Shown in pieces: positions 1 to 6,680 of a stretch of DNA of 28,781 bases. Under the pieces are notes generated by a model. The model searched no databases, was not told where the DNA came from, and saw only the letters and a program-made list of their open reading frames with translations. The position numbers were made by a program, and so were the translations under genes. Location: NCBI GenBank assembly GCA_049299915.1, contig JBAQYG010000040.1:1-28781 (forward strand), read 5' to 3'. Within the stretch, counting starts at the first letter, position 1. Each line of letters begins with the position of its first letter. Source of the DNA: JAVHQB01 sp049299915 (GTDB taxonomy: Bacteria; Patescibacteriota; Minisyncoccia; UBA6257; JAVHQB01).

Positions 1-1
1 T

Positions 2-610
2 TCTATTATAGACGAACACCTTAATGATTATAAGGGTATTAAACAGATTTCTCTTGAAATCTTAGGAACTTATGCTTTTGGAATTCTAAAAAGAGAAAAA
101 GGAGTTCATCGATTGGTAAGAATCTCTCCTTTTTCTTCGGCTAAATTGAGACACACATCCTTTGCATATGTAGAAATATTACCAAGCTTAGAAGAGGAAG
201 AACTGGTAATCAATCCTAATGATATTACTATAGAAGCCTTTCGTTCTTCTGGTCCAGGGGGTCAAAATGTTCAAAAGGTAGAAAGTGCCATTAGGGTTAC
301 TCACAATCCTACTGGTCTTACCGTTGTTTCTCAAGGGCAACGCACCCAAAACAGTAACAAAGAAAAAGCTCTTAAATTACTCAGGGCCAAATTATTTGAC
401 CTAAAGGAAAGACAGAACACCAAAACCCTTTCAGAGTTAAAAGGGTCAAAAATCGAGATTGAATGGGGACACCAAATCCGTTCCTATGTTCTTCATCCCT
501 ATCAATTAGTGAAAGATCATAGGTATAATGTTGAAGTTAAAAATGCCACAGAAGTTTTGCAAGGAAATCTACAACCATTTATAGAAAAAGAAATTACCCA
601 AGCCAATTAA
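2..610 (+). CDS. prfB: Peptide chain release factor 2, C-terminal part
   Basis: This class I release factor ends translation at UGA and UAA by driving peptidyl-tRNA hydrolysis in the ribosome. The frame is open from base 2, so the gene starts upstream of the window and only about 202 residues are visible. The stretch EKGVHRLVRISPF and the catalytic loop GPGGQ are diagnostic. The loop is followed by the usual SAIRVTHNPTG segment and a C-terminal domain ending in IEKEIT. The N-terminal domain, the codon-recognition motif and any programmed frameshift site lie outside the window. The order prfB, ftsE, ftsX is common in bacteria and supports the call. RF1 is the alternative, but the RHTSFA wording and the neighbours favour RF2. 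Confidence 0.93.
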   Translation, partial: SIIDEHLNDYKGIKQISLEILGTYAFGILKREKGVHRLVRISPFSSAKLRHTSFAYVEILPSLEEEELVINPNDITIEAFRSSGPGGQNVQKVESAIRVTHNPTGLTVVSQGQRTQNSNKEKALKLLRAKLFDLKERQNTKTLSELKGSKIEIEWGHQIRSYVLHPYQLVKDHRYNVEVKNATEVLQGNLQPFIEKEITQAN

Positions 611-612
611 GT

Positions 613-641
613 TTGGTAATTTCTTCTTTGTGCGGTATAAT
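613..641 (+). promoter_or_regulatory. Promoter for ftsE
   Basis: A -35 box TTGGTA (4 of 6 consensus) and a perfect -10 box TATAAT are separated by 17 bases. The expected transcript start near 648 lies only about five bases before the ftsE ATG at 653. The mRNA would therefore be almost leaderless, and there is no Shine-Dalgarno sequence. Confidence 0.6.
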
Positions 642-652
642 AAACACACAAA

Positions 653-1339
653 ATGACAGCACTTATATCTTTTAAAGACATTTCCAAGGCCTACAATAGC
701 AATTTGGTCTTAGACAACATTAATTTTAGTGTTGAACCCGGCGAATTTGTATCTCTAGTCGGGAAATCTGGGGTAGGGAAAACTACTCTTTTAAAATTAA
801 TTATAGCCGAAGAACAGCCTTCTTCAGGTAGGGTTATTTTTGATGGCCAAGAAGTTAACAAACTCAAAGGAAGTCAGCTTTCTTTAATCAGAAGGAGGGT
901 TGGTACTGTTTTCCAAGATTTTAAATTATTTGCCGATAGAACTGTTTTTGAAAATGTTTCCTTTCCTCTCGAGGTTTTAAATCAACCAGACGATATTATT
1001 AAAGATCATGTAGGTGAGGTTTTAAAGTTAGTTGGATTAGAATCACAAAGAAATCAATTACCAGTTTGTCTTTCGGCCGGAGAAAAACAAAGAGCCGCTA
1101 TAGCGCGTGCCCTTATTCATGGACCAGACATCATCATAGCTGATGAGCCAACTGGTAATTTGGACCCTATTAATACTTGGGACATCATTAAGTTGCTACT
1201 AAAGATCAATGAATTGGGTACAGCCATTATTCTCACTTCTCATAACAAAGAGGTTATTAATAAAATAGGGAAAAGAGTAATTAGTTTGGAAAACGGAAAA
1301 GTTATTCGAGACGAATTAAACGGTCAATATATTATTTAA
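653..1339 (+). CDS. ftsE: Cell division ATP-binding protein FtsE
   Basis: FtsE is the cytoplasmic ATPase of the FtsEX complex, which transmits ATP hydrolysis across the membrane to switch on peptidoglycan hydrolases at the septum. The 228 residues are normal for the family. Visible motifs are Walker A GKSGVGKTT (about 37-45), the Q-loop VFQDF (about 87-91), an ABC signature LSAGEKQ (about 140-146, one Gly to Ala change from LSGGE), Walker B IIIADE (about 160-165) and the H-loop LTSHN. ftsX starts 8 bases downstream, so the two genes are surely co-transcribed. The other option would be a LolD/MacB-type ABC protein, but the prfB/ftsX context argues for FtsE. Confidence 0.95.
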   Translation: MTALISFKDISKAYNSNLVLDNINFSVEPGEFVSLVGKSGVGKTTLLKLIIAEEQPSSGRVIFDGQEVNKLKGSQLSLIRRRVGTVFQDFKLFADRTVFENVSFPLEVLNQPDDIIKDHVGEVLKLVGLESQRNQLPVCLSAGEKQRAAIARALIHGPDIIIADEPTGNLDPINTWDIIKLLLKINELGTAIILTSHNKEVINKIGKRVISLENGKVIRDELNGQYII

Positions 1340-1346
1340 AAGTACT

Positions 1347-2255
1347 ATGTTTTTAAGTTTTCGAAGACTATTCAAAGCAAGTTGGCAAGGTATTATACGT
1401 AATTGGTGGCTATCCTTAGCAACCATTCTGGTAGTTTTTCTTAGTGTTTTAACCTTTACTGGTATTCGTTTATTTTCTTATTCAGTCAATAGGTTAGTTT
1501 TTATGTTGCAAGAAAGGGTAGATATCAGTATCTATTTTAAAAAAGACGTACCAGAATCCGAGATTTTCCAGGTTCAAATGGAACTCGAAGGATTGGATCA
1601 AATTAAAACTGTTAAATATATTTCTCAGGATGATGCTTTAAAATTATTTCAAGACAAACAGAAATATAATCCAGCTATTTTTAAGGCCATTGAAGTTTTA
1701 GGTACAAATCCTTTGTCTCCATCTCTGAGTATTAAGGCTAAAACAGATAAAGATTATCAATCGGTTTTAGATTATATCTCCCAGGCTGGTTTTAAAGACC
1801 GATTGGTTACAGTGAATTACGAAGAGAATCAAAGAGTAGTGCAGAAATTAGATATTGTTAATCGAACCATTAATATTGTAGCTATTAGTATTAGCGTTCT
1901 TTTGGTAGGGATAGCAGTCTTGATTAATTTCAATACCATTAGGTTGGCTATTTATACTTCTAAAGAAGAAATCAGGGCCATGAAACTAGTCGGAGCTCCT
2001 AATTGGTTTATAAGAGGACCATTTCTTTTCGAAGGAACAATCTATGGGGTAGTGGCTTCCATTTTGACTATGATTGTAATCAGTTTGTTGGTTTTTGCCA
2101 TAAGCCCTAAGATAGAAACCTCTATTCCAGGTTTAGGTCTATCTGGGTATTACTGGGCTCATTTTATCTGGATATTTCTTTTCCAAACAGTCTTTGGCGT
2201 AGGTATTGGTTTGGCTTCTAGCTTTGTAGCTATGAAAAAATATTTAGAGACTTAA
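1347..2255 (+). CDS. ftsX: Cell division protein FtsX
   Basis: FtsX is the membrane half of FtsEX. The 302-residue protein has the expected layout. A short cytoplasmic start is followed by a first transmembrane helix (about 20-45). An extracytoplasmic domain (about 50-165) would contact a hydrolase or adaptor. Three more hydrophobic helices follow near 175-195, 225-250 and 270-295. The cytoplasmic EEIRAMKLVGAP segment after the second helix is a family signature. It ends just before a terminator at 2296. The M23 peptidase gene at 2457 is a plausible partner because FtsEX activates such enzymes in other bacteria. That link is inferred from proximity only. Confidence 0.93.
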   Translation: MFLSFRRLFKASWQGIIRNWWLSLATILVVFLSVLTFTGIRLFSYSVNRLVFMLQERVDISIYFKKDVPESEIFQVQMELEGLDQIKTVKYISQDDALKLFQDKQKYNPAIFKAIEVLGTNPLSPSLSIKAKTDKDYQSVLDYISQAGFKDRLVTVNYEENQRVVQKLDIVNRTINIVAISISVLLVGIAVLINFNTIRLAIYTSKEEIRAMKLVGAPNWFIRGPFLFEGTIYGVVASILTMIVISLLVFAISPKIETSIPGLGLSGYYWAHFIWIFLFQTVFGVGIGLASSFVAMKKYLET

Positions 2256-2295
2256 TCCTAGTGGATTTTTAAAAAACTTTATGATAAGCTGAAAT

Positions 2296-2328
2296 CTGGA
2301 ATGAAGAAATTTATTCCAGTTTTTGTTT
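2296..2328 (+). terminator. Terminator after ftsEX
   Basis: Seven-base arms CTGGAAT and ATTCCAG (2296-2302 and 2313-2319) enclose a ten-base loop and are followed by TTTTTGTTT. The tRNA begins only a few bases after the T run, so the tRNA promoter must lie inside or upstream of this hairpin. TATGAT at 2280-2285 is a weak -10 candidate. Confidence 0.75.
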
Positions 2329-2330
2329 AT

Positions 2331-2401
2331 TGCGGGATCGTCTAATGGTAGGACATGGGCCTTTGAAGCCCAGTATCATAGTTCGAATCTATGTCCCGCA
2401 G
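2331..2401 (+). tRNA. tRNA-Gln (anticodon TTG)
   Basis: The 71 bases fold as a complete cloverleaf. The acceptor arms are TGCGGGA and TCCCGCA. A D-arm with GG in its loop follows, then an anticodon stem TGGGC/GCCCA around the loop CTTTGAA, which puts TTG at positions 34-36. The T-arm is CATAG/CTATG with loop TTCGAAT. T8 is present and the discriminator base is G. The 3' CCA is not encoded and must be added enzymatically. The gene lies between two terminators. Confidence 0.96.
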
Positions 2402-2420
2402 CTCTTATTTAGGTCATTTC

Positions 2421-2442
2421 ATCGCCATAATGGCGATTTTTT
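2421..2442 (+). terminator. Terminator after tRNA-Gln (copy 1 of a repeated cassette)
   Basis: Arms ATCGCCA and TGGCGAT around a three-base loop are followed by a run of Ts. The sequence just after it contains TAGAAT (2444-2449), a good -10 box eight bases before the ATG at 2457. A nearly identical cassette occurs at 3513. Confidence 0.8.
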
Positions 2443-2443
2443 G

Positions 2444-2449
2444 GTAGAA
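2444..2449 (+). promoter_or_regulatory. Possible -10 box giving a leaderless M23 transcript
   Basis: TAGAAT differs from TATAAT at one base and sits so close to the ATG at 2457 that transcription would begin at or next to the start codon. No convincing -35 box is visible, because that position falls inside the terminator hairpin. Confidence is therefore limited. Confidence 0.4.
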
Positions 2450-2456
2450 TTATTTT

Positions 2457-3479
2457 ATGATTACGGGTTTTAAAATCATTTCAAAAATAACTAAGTTATT
2501 AGGATTTTTACTTATTATTGGAATTTTTAGTGTTATATTCTATTTTGTGTCAACAACAATCCAAGAAAGAAAAATTGAAACAGAAGATCTCGAAGCCAGT
2601 CTATTAGAGCAAATAAATTTGAATGAAGTAAATGTATCAACCACAAAGGAAGTGATAAGAAATTCTTTACCGATAATTACTTTATCTTCTAATTCACTAC
2701 AACCAGGGGATACTCTAATAGTTAAAATTAATGATTCAACCTTTACTGGGACCATTATAGGAAAGCTTGGTTCAACAAAAACAGACTTTATAAAATTTAC
2801 GGCAGATGGGGAATGGATAGGAATCTTTGGCATTGCAGCTAAGACAACTCCAGGAAAACGTAATCTAATTATTACTTATTCAAACGGTCAAGAAATAGAA
2901 AAAGAAATTGAGATTATTCCGAGAAAATTTCCAATTACAAAACTTGTTGTTACTAAAGAATTGGAAAAAAAAGGATTTACTCCTGCAATTATTCAAGACA
3001 ATGTTATTAATAAGGAAAATATCCTTATAGGAAAAGTTCTTAATACTTATACCCCGCAAGCCTATTTTAATAAAGCGTTTAAGAATCCTTTAATTAATAT
3101 ACAAAACGTGGGGGCCTTTGGTAATATTAGAAAGAATGGAAATATAAGCTTACAACACTTAGGAGTAGACCTTGAGGCAAATATGGGCACTCCAGTTTAT
3201 GCAGTTAACTCAGGAATAATCTCTTTTGAAAAGGAATTAACCAATTATGGTAAAACAATAATTATTGACCATGGGCTAGGAATATTCTCTCTTTATTTAC
3301 ATTTAGATGAATTTAAAAAATTAAAAGGGGATACAGTACAATTAGGAGAGGTTATTGGGCTTACTGGAAGTACAGGGTATTCTATTGAACCCCATTTACA
3401 TTTTTCAATAAAAGTTCATGGATCTTCCGTAGACCCTTTAAAGTTTATTGATATTACACAACAAGAATTACCAAATTAA
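2457..3479 (+). CDS. Membrane-anchored M23 family metallopeptidase
   Basis: This is a predicted zinc endopeptidase that cuts peptidoglycan cross-links outside the cytoplasmic membrane. The 340-residue protein has one N-terminal transmembrane helix (about 12-33), a central beta-rich region (about 70-160) and a C-terminal LytM domain (about 230-330). The zinc and catalytic residues are all present: H234 and D238 in HLGVD, H282 in LYLHLD, and H313/H315 in PHLHF. The enzyme should therefore be active, unlike degenerate EnvC-type activators. It lies just downstream of ftsEX, but between two similar terminators, so it is probably its own transcription unit. The substrate bond and its dependence on FtsEX are inferences. 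Confidence 0.88.
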   Translation: MITGFKIISKITKLLGFLLIIGIFSVIFYFVSTTIQERKIETEDLEASLLEQINLNEVNVSTTKEVIRNSLPIITLSSNSLQPGDTLIVKINDSTFTGTIIGKLGSTKTDFIKFTADGEWIGIFGIAAKTTPGKRNLIITYSNGQEIEKEIEIIPRKFPITKLVVTKELEKKGFTPAIIQDNVINKENILIGKVLNTYTPQAYFNKAFKNPLINIQNVGAFGNIRKNGNISLQHLGVDLEANMGTPVYAVNSGIISFEKELTNYGKTIIIDHGLGIFSLYLHLDEFKKLKGDTVQLGEVIGLTGSTGYSIEPHLHFSIKVHGSSVDPLKFIDITQQELPN

Positions 3480-3512
3480 TTTTTGTTAAATGTTTATAAA
3501 TTAAATATAGCA

Positions 3513-3534
3513 ATCGCCATTATGGCGATTTTTT
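3513..3534 (+). terminator. Terminator after the M23 gene (copy 2 of the cassette)
   Basis: The same seven-base arms as at 2421 (ATCGCCA and TGGCGAT) enclose a three-base loop differing by one base and are followed by six Ts. TAGAAT follows at 3537-3542. A closer -10-like TATAAA at 3552-3557 lies before the next ATG at 3570. Confidence 0.8.
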
Positions 3535-3569
3535 GATAGAATTAATTAAGTTATAAAATAAAAAAGAAT

Positions 3570-4325
3570 ATGGGTTTTATTAAAAGATTGTTTAAAGGAT
3601 TGATTATTATTTTTATAATAGTAATTCTAGTTTTAGGCTATTTAGGCTTTGTTCCTGGCATTTCGGCAATTTTTGGTTCCAATAAACCACAAGATTTAGG
3701 AATAAAATATACAGAGGAAGCATTACAGTCAATAGCAGAAAAAAACAAAGTAAAGAGGATTATAATAGACCAAGCTCCAAATATAAAAAGTAGCTTCATA
3801 TTAGAAGGTAGTCAGGAGGTAAATAATAGTTTTACGAGCGAGGAAATTACTGCTCGCCTAGGCCAAGAGTCTGATTGGCCGCTTAACCCATTTACTGATG
3901 TTCAAGTAAAAATAGGGGAAAACGGTATAGTAGAAGCATCCGGCATAGTAAGAGTTAATAGGCTCAAAGATTATGCAGAGGTAACCGGGGTATCTCAAAA
4001 AGATATAGAAACTATTTCAAAAGAAATGGATAAGTATAAAATTCCTAGAATTTCTTTTCCAGCATACGTTAGGGGCACTATCTCGATAAATAACAATCGA
4101 TTGGATATCAATCTATCGGAACTAAAAGTTGGTAGAATATCTTTATCCCAAAAACTTTATAGTCAGGCAAAAAAGCCTTTTGAAAGTTTTGTATACGAAC
4201 GGTTGACAAGCGGTGGTTATGGAAGCCTGTTCGTTAGATCTTTAAATTTTTCTAATGGCAAAATGAATTTTTCTGGCAATCTTCCCCAGATCATTACAAC
4301 AGCTAAGACTATTCTTGGTGATTAA
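3570..4325 (+). CDS. Membrane-anchored protein of unknown function
   Basis: I do not recognise this 251-residue protein firmly. It has a basic N-terminus and one strong transmembrane helix (about 9-28) with no cleavage site, so it should be anchored with its C-terminal bulk outside the membrane. The phrase FTSEEITARL, the alternating hydrophobic strand pattern around 105-125 and again near 165-185, and the overall size resemble YpmS/DUF2140-like or AsmA-like lipid-binding proteins. That is only a resemblance. The PAP2 phosphatase gene starts 9 bases after its end, so the two are probably co-transcribed, and a shared role in envelope lipid handling is possible. Confidence 0.7.
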   Translation: MGFIKRLFKGLIIIFIIVILVLGYLGFVPGISAIFGSNKPQDLGIKYTEEALQSIAEKNKVKRIIIDQAPNIKSSFILEGSQEVNNSFTSEEITARLGQESDWPLNPFTDVQVKIGENGIVEASGIVRVNRLKDYAEVTGVSQKDIETISKEMDKYKIPRISFPAYVRGTISINNNRLDINLSELKVGRISLSQKLYSQAKKPFESFVYERLTSGGYGSLFVRSLNFSNGKMNFSGNLPQIITTAKTILGD

Positions 4326-4334
4326 TACGAAGAT

Positions 4335-4880
4335 ATGAATTCGCAGTTATTTACTTTCATTTATAATCTAAACCATTTAAGAATTTTTTCTGATTGGTTA
4401 AGCTTATTTTTAGGGGAGTATCTTATCTATTTCTTAGGGATTATGGCGATTTTATTTATCGTCTTAGGTAAGAATACTAAGAAAGATAAAGAAAAATGGT
4501 TATTGATTTTGTTTTTAGCATGTTGCCTATCTAATCTAGTTGTTATTCCTTTAATCCATTTTTTTTATAAAACACCTCGCCCATTCATAGTTTTAACAAA
4601 AATTCTCAATTACAAAGATTATTTAAAAATCACAGAATACAACACATCCTTTCCCTCAGGACACACTTCACTCGCTTTTGCTATGGCAGTAGTATTATTC
4701 TTGAAAAATAGAAGAAGTGGTATTTTGTTTTTAATTCTAGCAATACTAGTTGGTATGGGGCGAATCTTAATGGGAGTTCATTGGCCATTAGATATTATAA
4801 GTGGGGTAGGAGTAGGCATATTATGTGCTCTAATAGCGCGCAAAGGAATAGAAAAAATATTGACTAAAACAACCCCATAA
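4335..4880 (+). CDS. PAP2 family lipid phosphatase, probably undecaprenyl-diphosphatase
   Basis: Members of this family remove phosphate from membrane lipids. In bacteria the BcrC type regenerates undecaprenyl phosphate for cell-wall synthesis. The 181 residues contain the three phosphatase motifs: YKTPRPF (about 78-84), PSGH (107-110) and R143-x5-H149-x3-D153 in GRILMGVHWPLD. Five or six hydrophobic segments are visible, which fits an integral membrane enzyme with its active site on the outer face. The wall-gene surroundings favour the BcrC-like role over phosphatidylglycerophosphate phosphatase, but the substrate cannot be read from sequence. The stop codon lies inside the downstream terminator. 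Confidence 0.85.
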   Translation: MNSQLFTFIYNLNHLRIFSDWLSLFLGEYLIYFLGIMAILFIVLGKNTKKDKEKWLLILFLACCLSNLVVIPLIHFFYKTPRPFIVLTKILNYKDYLKITEYNTSFPSGHTSLAFAMAVVLFLKNRRSGILFLILAILVGMGRILMGVHWPLDIISGVGVGILCALIARKGIEKILTKTTP

Positions 4881-4894
4881 TTAGGGGTTGTTTT
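4866..4894. terminator. Bidirectional terminator between PAP2 gene and glmR
   Basis: Perfect eleven-base arms AAAACAACCCC and GGGGTTGTTTT enclose a seven-base loop. The A run on one side and the T run on the other allow termination in both directions, as expected between two convergent genes. Confidence 0.88.
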
Positions 4895-4905
4895 CTAAGG
4901 AGAGA

Positions 4906-5919
4906 TTAGATTATCTGTTCTATAAGTTTAGCTAATTTATCGCTATCATGACGAATAAAAGAACGAACACCGCTGATATGATCTCCAGAAACGGGTTTGT
5001 AGAAAGTGTTTTTTAAAATATTTGCCTGAATAATAGTTGGATAATTTTGAGAATGAGAATTCTTAGTTTTTGTATATTTAAGTTCCAACCATTCATCACC
5101 CTCTTGTTGGTATTTTTTGAGAAGGGCTGGAGATGGTTTTTGACTGTTGTAAATAACGAAATCAATAAGTCTTCCTTTTATATACCTTTGTAGATATTGG
5201 ATATAATCATCTAGACTAAACCTACTAGTATGGCCACGCTTGTTTACTAAATTAGCGATATAGATAATTTTGGCCGGGCTTTTAGAGATAGCTCTACTTA
5301 TCTGAGGTATTAAAAGATTGGGGATAAGACTACAATAAAAATTTCCTGGTCCGATAATAATAAAATCAGCGTTCATAATAGCCTTAATGGCCTCAGGATT
5401 AACTGCTGGTACAGGGTTTAATGCGATTTTTTTAATTCCTAGGGTATCAATAGCATAATTATGATTAATTCTATCCTCTCCGATCAATTTTAAATTATTG
5501 TTCAATTCAATTTGTAAATTACTGGGCTCCAAAGATACTGGCATTACCTTACCTCGGATTTTTAAGATATCGCTAATTTCTTTAACGGCTTTTAAATTAC
5601 TGCCAGTGATTTTTTCCATAACCGAAAGTAAAAGATTACCAAGATTATGGCCGTCTAAACTCCCTTTATCGAATCTATAATTAAAAACTTTACGCATTAT
5701 TTCTGGAGAGTCAGAGAGAGCTACTAGGCATTGCCTTAAGTCTCCAGGGGGAAGGACCCCTAGTTCGTCTCGAAGTATTCCAGTGGAGCCACCATTATCT
5801 GACATGGATACTATGGCAGTTAGATCATCATTATATTTTTTAAGGCCAGAAAGAACCATAAAACTACCAGTGCCTCCACCAATGGTGACTATTTTTTTAG
5901 GTTTAATTTTGGATGGCAT
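4906..5919 (-). CDS. glmR: Gluconeogenesis factor GlmR/YvcK (CofD-like)
   Basis: YvcK/GlmR binds UDP-sugars and, in Firmicutes, links carbon status to peptidoglycan precursor supply by stimulating GlmS. The fold is related to CofD, the LPPG transferase. The 337 residues begin with KIVTIGGGTGS, the Rossmann nucleotide-binding turn. They continue with SMSDNGGSTG, PPGDLRQCL and GHNLGNLLL, all typical of the family, and IIIGPGNFY sits near the middle. A CofD enzyme is unlikely because the rest of the F420 pathway is not seen and the family wording fits YvcK. It faces the PAP2 gene across a shared terminator. The orphan RNA at 6095-6529 lies upstream on the same strand and might read into it. Confidence 0.88.
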   Translation of the reverse strand: MPSKIKPKKIVTIGGGTGSFMVLSGLKKYNDDLTAIVSMSDNGGSTGILRDELGVLPPGDLRQCLVALSDSPEIMRKVFNYRFDKGSLDGHNLGNLLLSVMEKITGSNLKAVKEISDILKIRGKVMPVSLEPSNLQIELNNNLKLIGEDRINHNYAIDTLGIKKIALNPVPAVNPEAIKAIMNADFIIIGPGNFYCSLIPNLLIPQISRAISKSPAKIIYIANLVNKRGHTSRFSLDDYIQYLQRYIKGRLIDFVIYNSQKPSPALLKKYQQEGDEWLELKYTKTKNSHSQNYPTIIQANILKNTFYKPVSGDHISGVRSFIRHDSDKLAKLIEQII

Positions 5920-5974
5920 ACTTCAGAGATATAAACATTTTAGCATAAGGACAGCTAGAAAACATAAAATTGAA

Positions 5975-6029
5975 AAGAAAAAACCACCTACAAGAGATGG
6001 ATGGAGATAAAAAAGAACAAAGTTGGTGG
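5975..6029 (-). terminator. Possible minus-strand terminator upstream of glmR
   Basis: On the minus strand, CCACC (6029-6025) and GGTGG (5988-5984) can pair, followed by TTTTTTCTTTTC. The loop is long (36 bases), so this is a weak candidate. If real, it would end the upstream RNA before glmR. Confidence 0.3.
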
Positions 6030-6094
6030 ATGGCTAAAAAGCGAATGGAAGGCTAGGCAAGTGCTAGTGGAAAAGTGAAGAGAATACGTAAAAA

Positions 6095-6529
6095 GTAAAA
6101 AAAGGAAAACAGAGAGCAAGAAGCTCAAGAAAGTGGGATACCACCGATAGATATAATTGTAAAGAACAATGAGACAGAATGGGGCGGCTGGCGTGAACAA
6201 GTCGGCTTACCAGAATGGTTAAAACAGCTATGGGAACCCTTAGTAGAGGCTATGAAGTGACCCGGAAGCACGGATAACATGGTATCCCCAGGGGTCAAAC
6301 ATCAGGCCTGAAATAGAGAGGGTACGAAATAACACATAGCGCCCATCTGATAAACAAGATAAACTTGCTATACCTTGAGTACTACAGCCACCCCATTCCC
6401 TCGAAACACTACCTGTTGCGACCAACACACCTCCATGAAAAGAGGTCAACGCAATCCCATCATCCATCCAAACGCTCTCGAGGTAGGAGTTACCCCATGG
6501 TAACAAGCCCTGTCTAAGCTTGTTATCAC
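6095..6529 (-). ncRNA. Unidentified structured RNA with a consensus promoter
   Basis: No convincing protein gene lies between 5920 and 6680. Transcription from the minus-strand promoter at 6536-6565 should start near 6529. The stretch has about 45-53% GC in rows I counted (27-32 of 60), against 21 of 60 in a secA row. Its inverted repeats nest in order: TAACAAGC/GCTTGTTA (6525-6518 with 6508-6501); CTACCT/AGGTAG (6486-6481 with 6414-6409) around TTGCG/CGCAA; and a 14-pair helix (6398-6385 with 6190-6177). That helix encloses hairpins at 6373-6334 and 6297-6258. Several mismatches become G-U pairs only on the minus strand. Small hairpins and a T tract follow near 6170-6097, but the 3' end could reach about 5975. 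I saw no RNase P, tmRNA or SRP RNA signatures. Function unknown. Confidence 0.6.
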
Positions 6530-6535
6530 GATATG

Positions 6536-6565
6536 ATTATAAACCAAAGAAGAGGGTTTTGTCAA
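6536..6565 (-). promoter_or_regulatory. Consensus promoter for the minus-strand RNA
   Basis: On the minus strand a perfect TTGACA (6565-6560) and a perfect TATAAT (6541-6536) are separated by 18 bases. It is the best match to the sigma-70 consensus that I found in the window. The expected start, near 6529, coincides with the beginning of the structured region. Confidence 0.82.
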
Positions 6566-6573
6566 TAAAGGAT

Positions 6574-6589
6574 TGTTAATAAATTAACA
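6574..6589. promoter_or_regulatory. Palindrome between divergent promoters, possible operator
   Basis: TGTTAAT and ATTAACA form perfect seven-base arms around AA. The site lies just upstream of the minus-strand promoter at 6536-6565 and upstream of the plus-strand rubredoxin promoter at 6613-6641. That is a suitable place for a dimeric regulator serving both. Confidence 0.35.
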
Positions 6590-6612
6590 TGGATAATTTC
6601 TCCAAAGCTACA

Positions 6613-6641
6613 TTGCATTTTCAAAAGTATTAGCTTAAAAT
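6613..6641 (+). promoter_or_regulatory. Probable promoter for the rubredoxin gene
   Basis: TTGCAT and TAAAAT are separated by 17 bases. The -35 box matches the consensus poorly, but the same TTGCATTT element precedes TATAAT or TAAAAT at 8543 and 8585. The expected start near 6648 would give a leader of about 33 bases. Confidence 0.5.
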
Positions 6642-6680
6642 TAAAGAGTCAGAAATAAATATTAATTTAAAAAATATTCT

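Noticed and set aside
2..610. RF1 (prfA) instead of RF2
   Set aside because: The neighbouring ftsEX and the RHTSFA wording fit prfB. The codon-recognition loop that would decide is outside the window.
4438..4460. Third copy of the ATGGCGATTTT terminator half inside the PAP2 gene
   Set aside because: Only one arm is present, with no partner, and it is coding sequence.
5988..6200. Minus-strand frame of 70 residues rich in Phe, Leu and Ser
   Set aside because: It is simply the complement of an A-rich plus-strand stretch. Composition explains it and there are no motifs.
5984..6260. Plus-strand peptide-like fragments, one near 6012-6078 and one near 6099-6260, sharing KN, GGW, EW and LVE in order
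   Set aside because: The likeness suggested a decayed tandem duplication of a small gene. Neither piece has a good start in the needed frame, stops and frame changes separate them, and the second overlaps the better supported minus-strand RNA. I treat it as coincidence or old duplication.
6240..6506. Minus-strand open frame of 88 residues starting with TTG
   Set aside because: It has no ATG, no family resemblance I know and no ribosome site. It lies wholly inside the proposed structured RNA, where high GC lowers the chance of stop codons. A homologue would revive it.
6095..6529. RNase P RNA, tmRNA or SRP RNA as the identity of the structured region
   Set aside because: ACAGAA and GGCTTA occur on the plus strand but not in the right spacing. 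No GAGGAAAGTCC core, no TTCGA T-loop with an alanine tag, and no GGAAGGAAGC loop were found.
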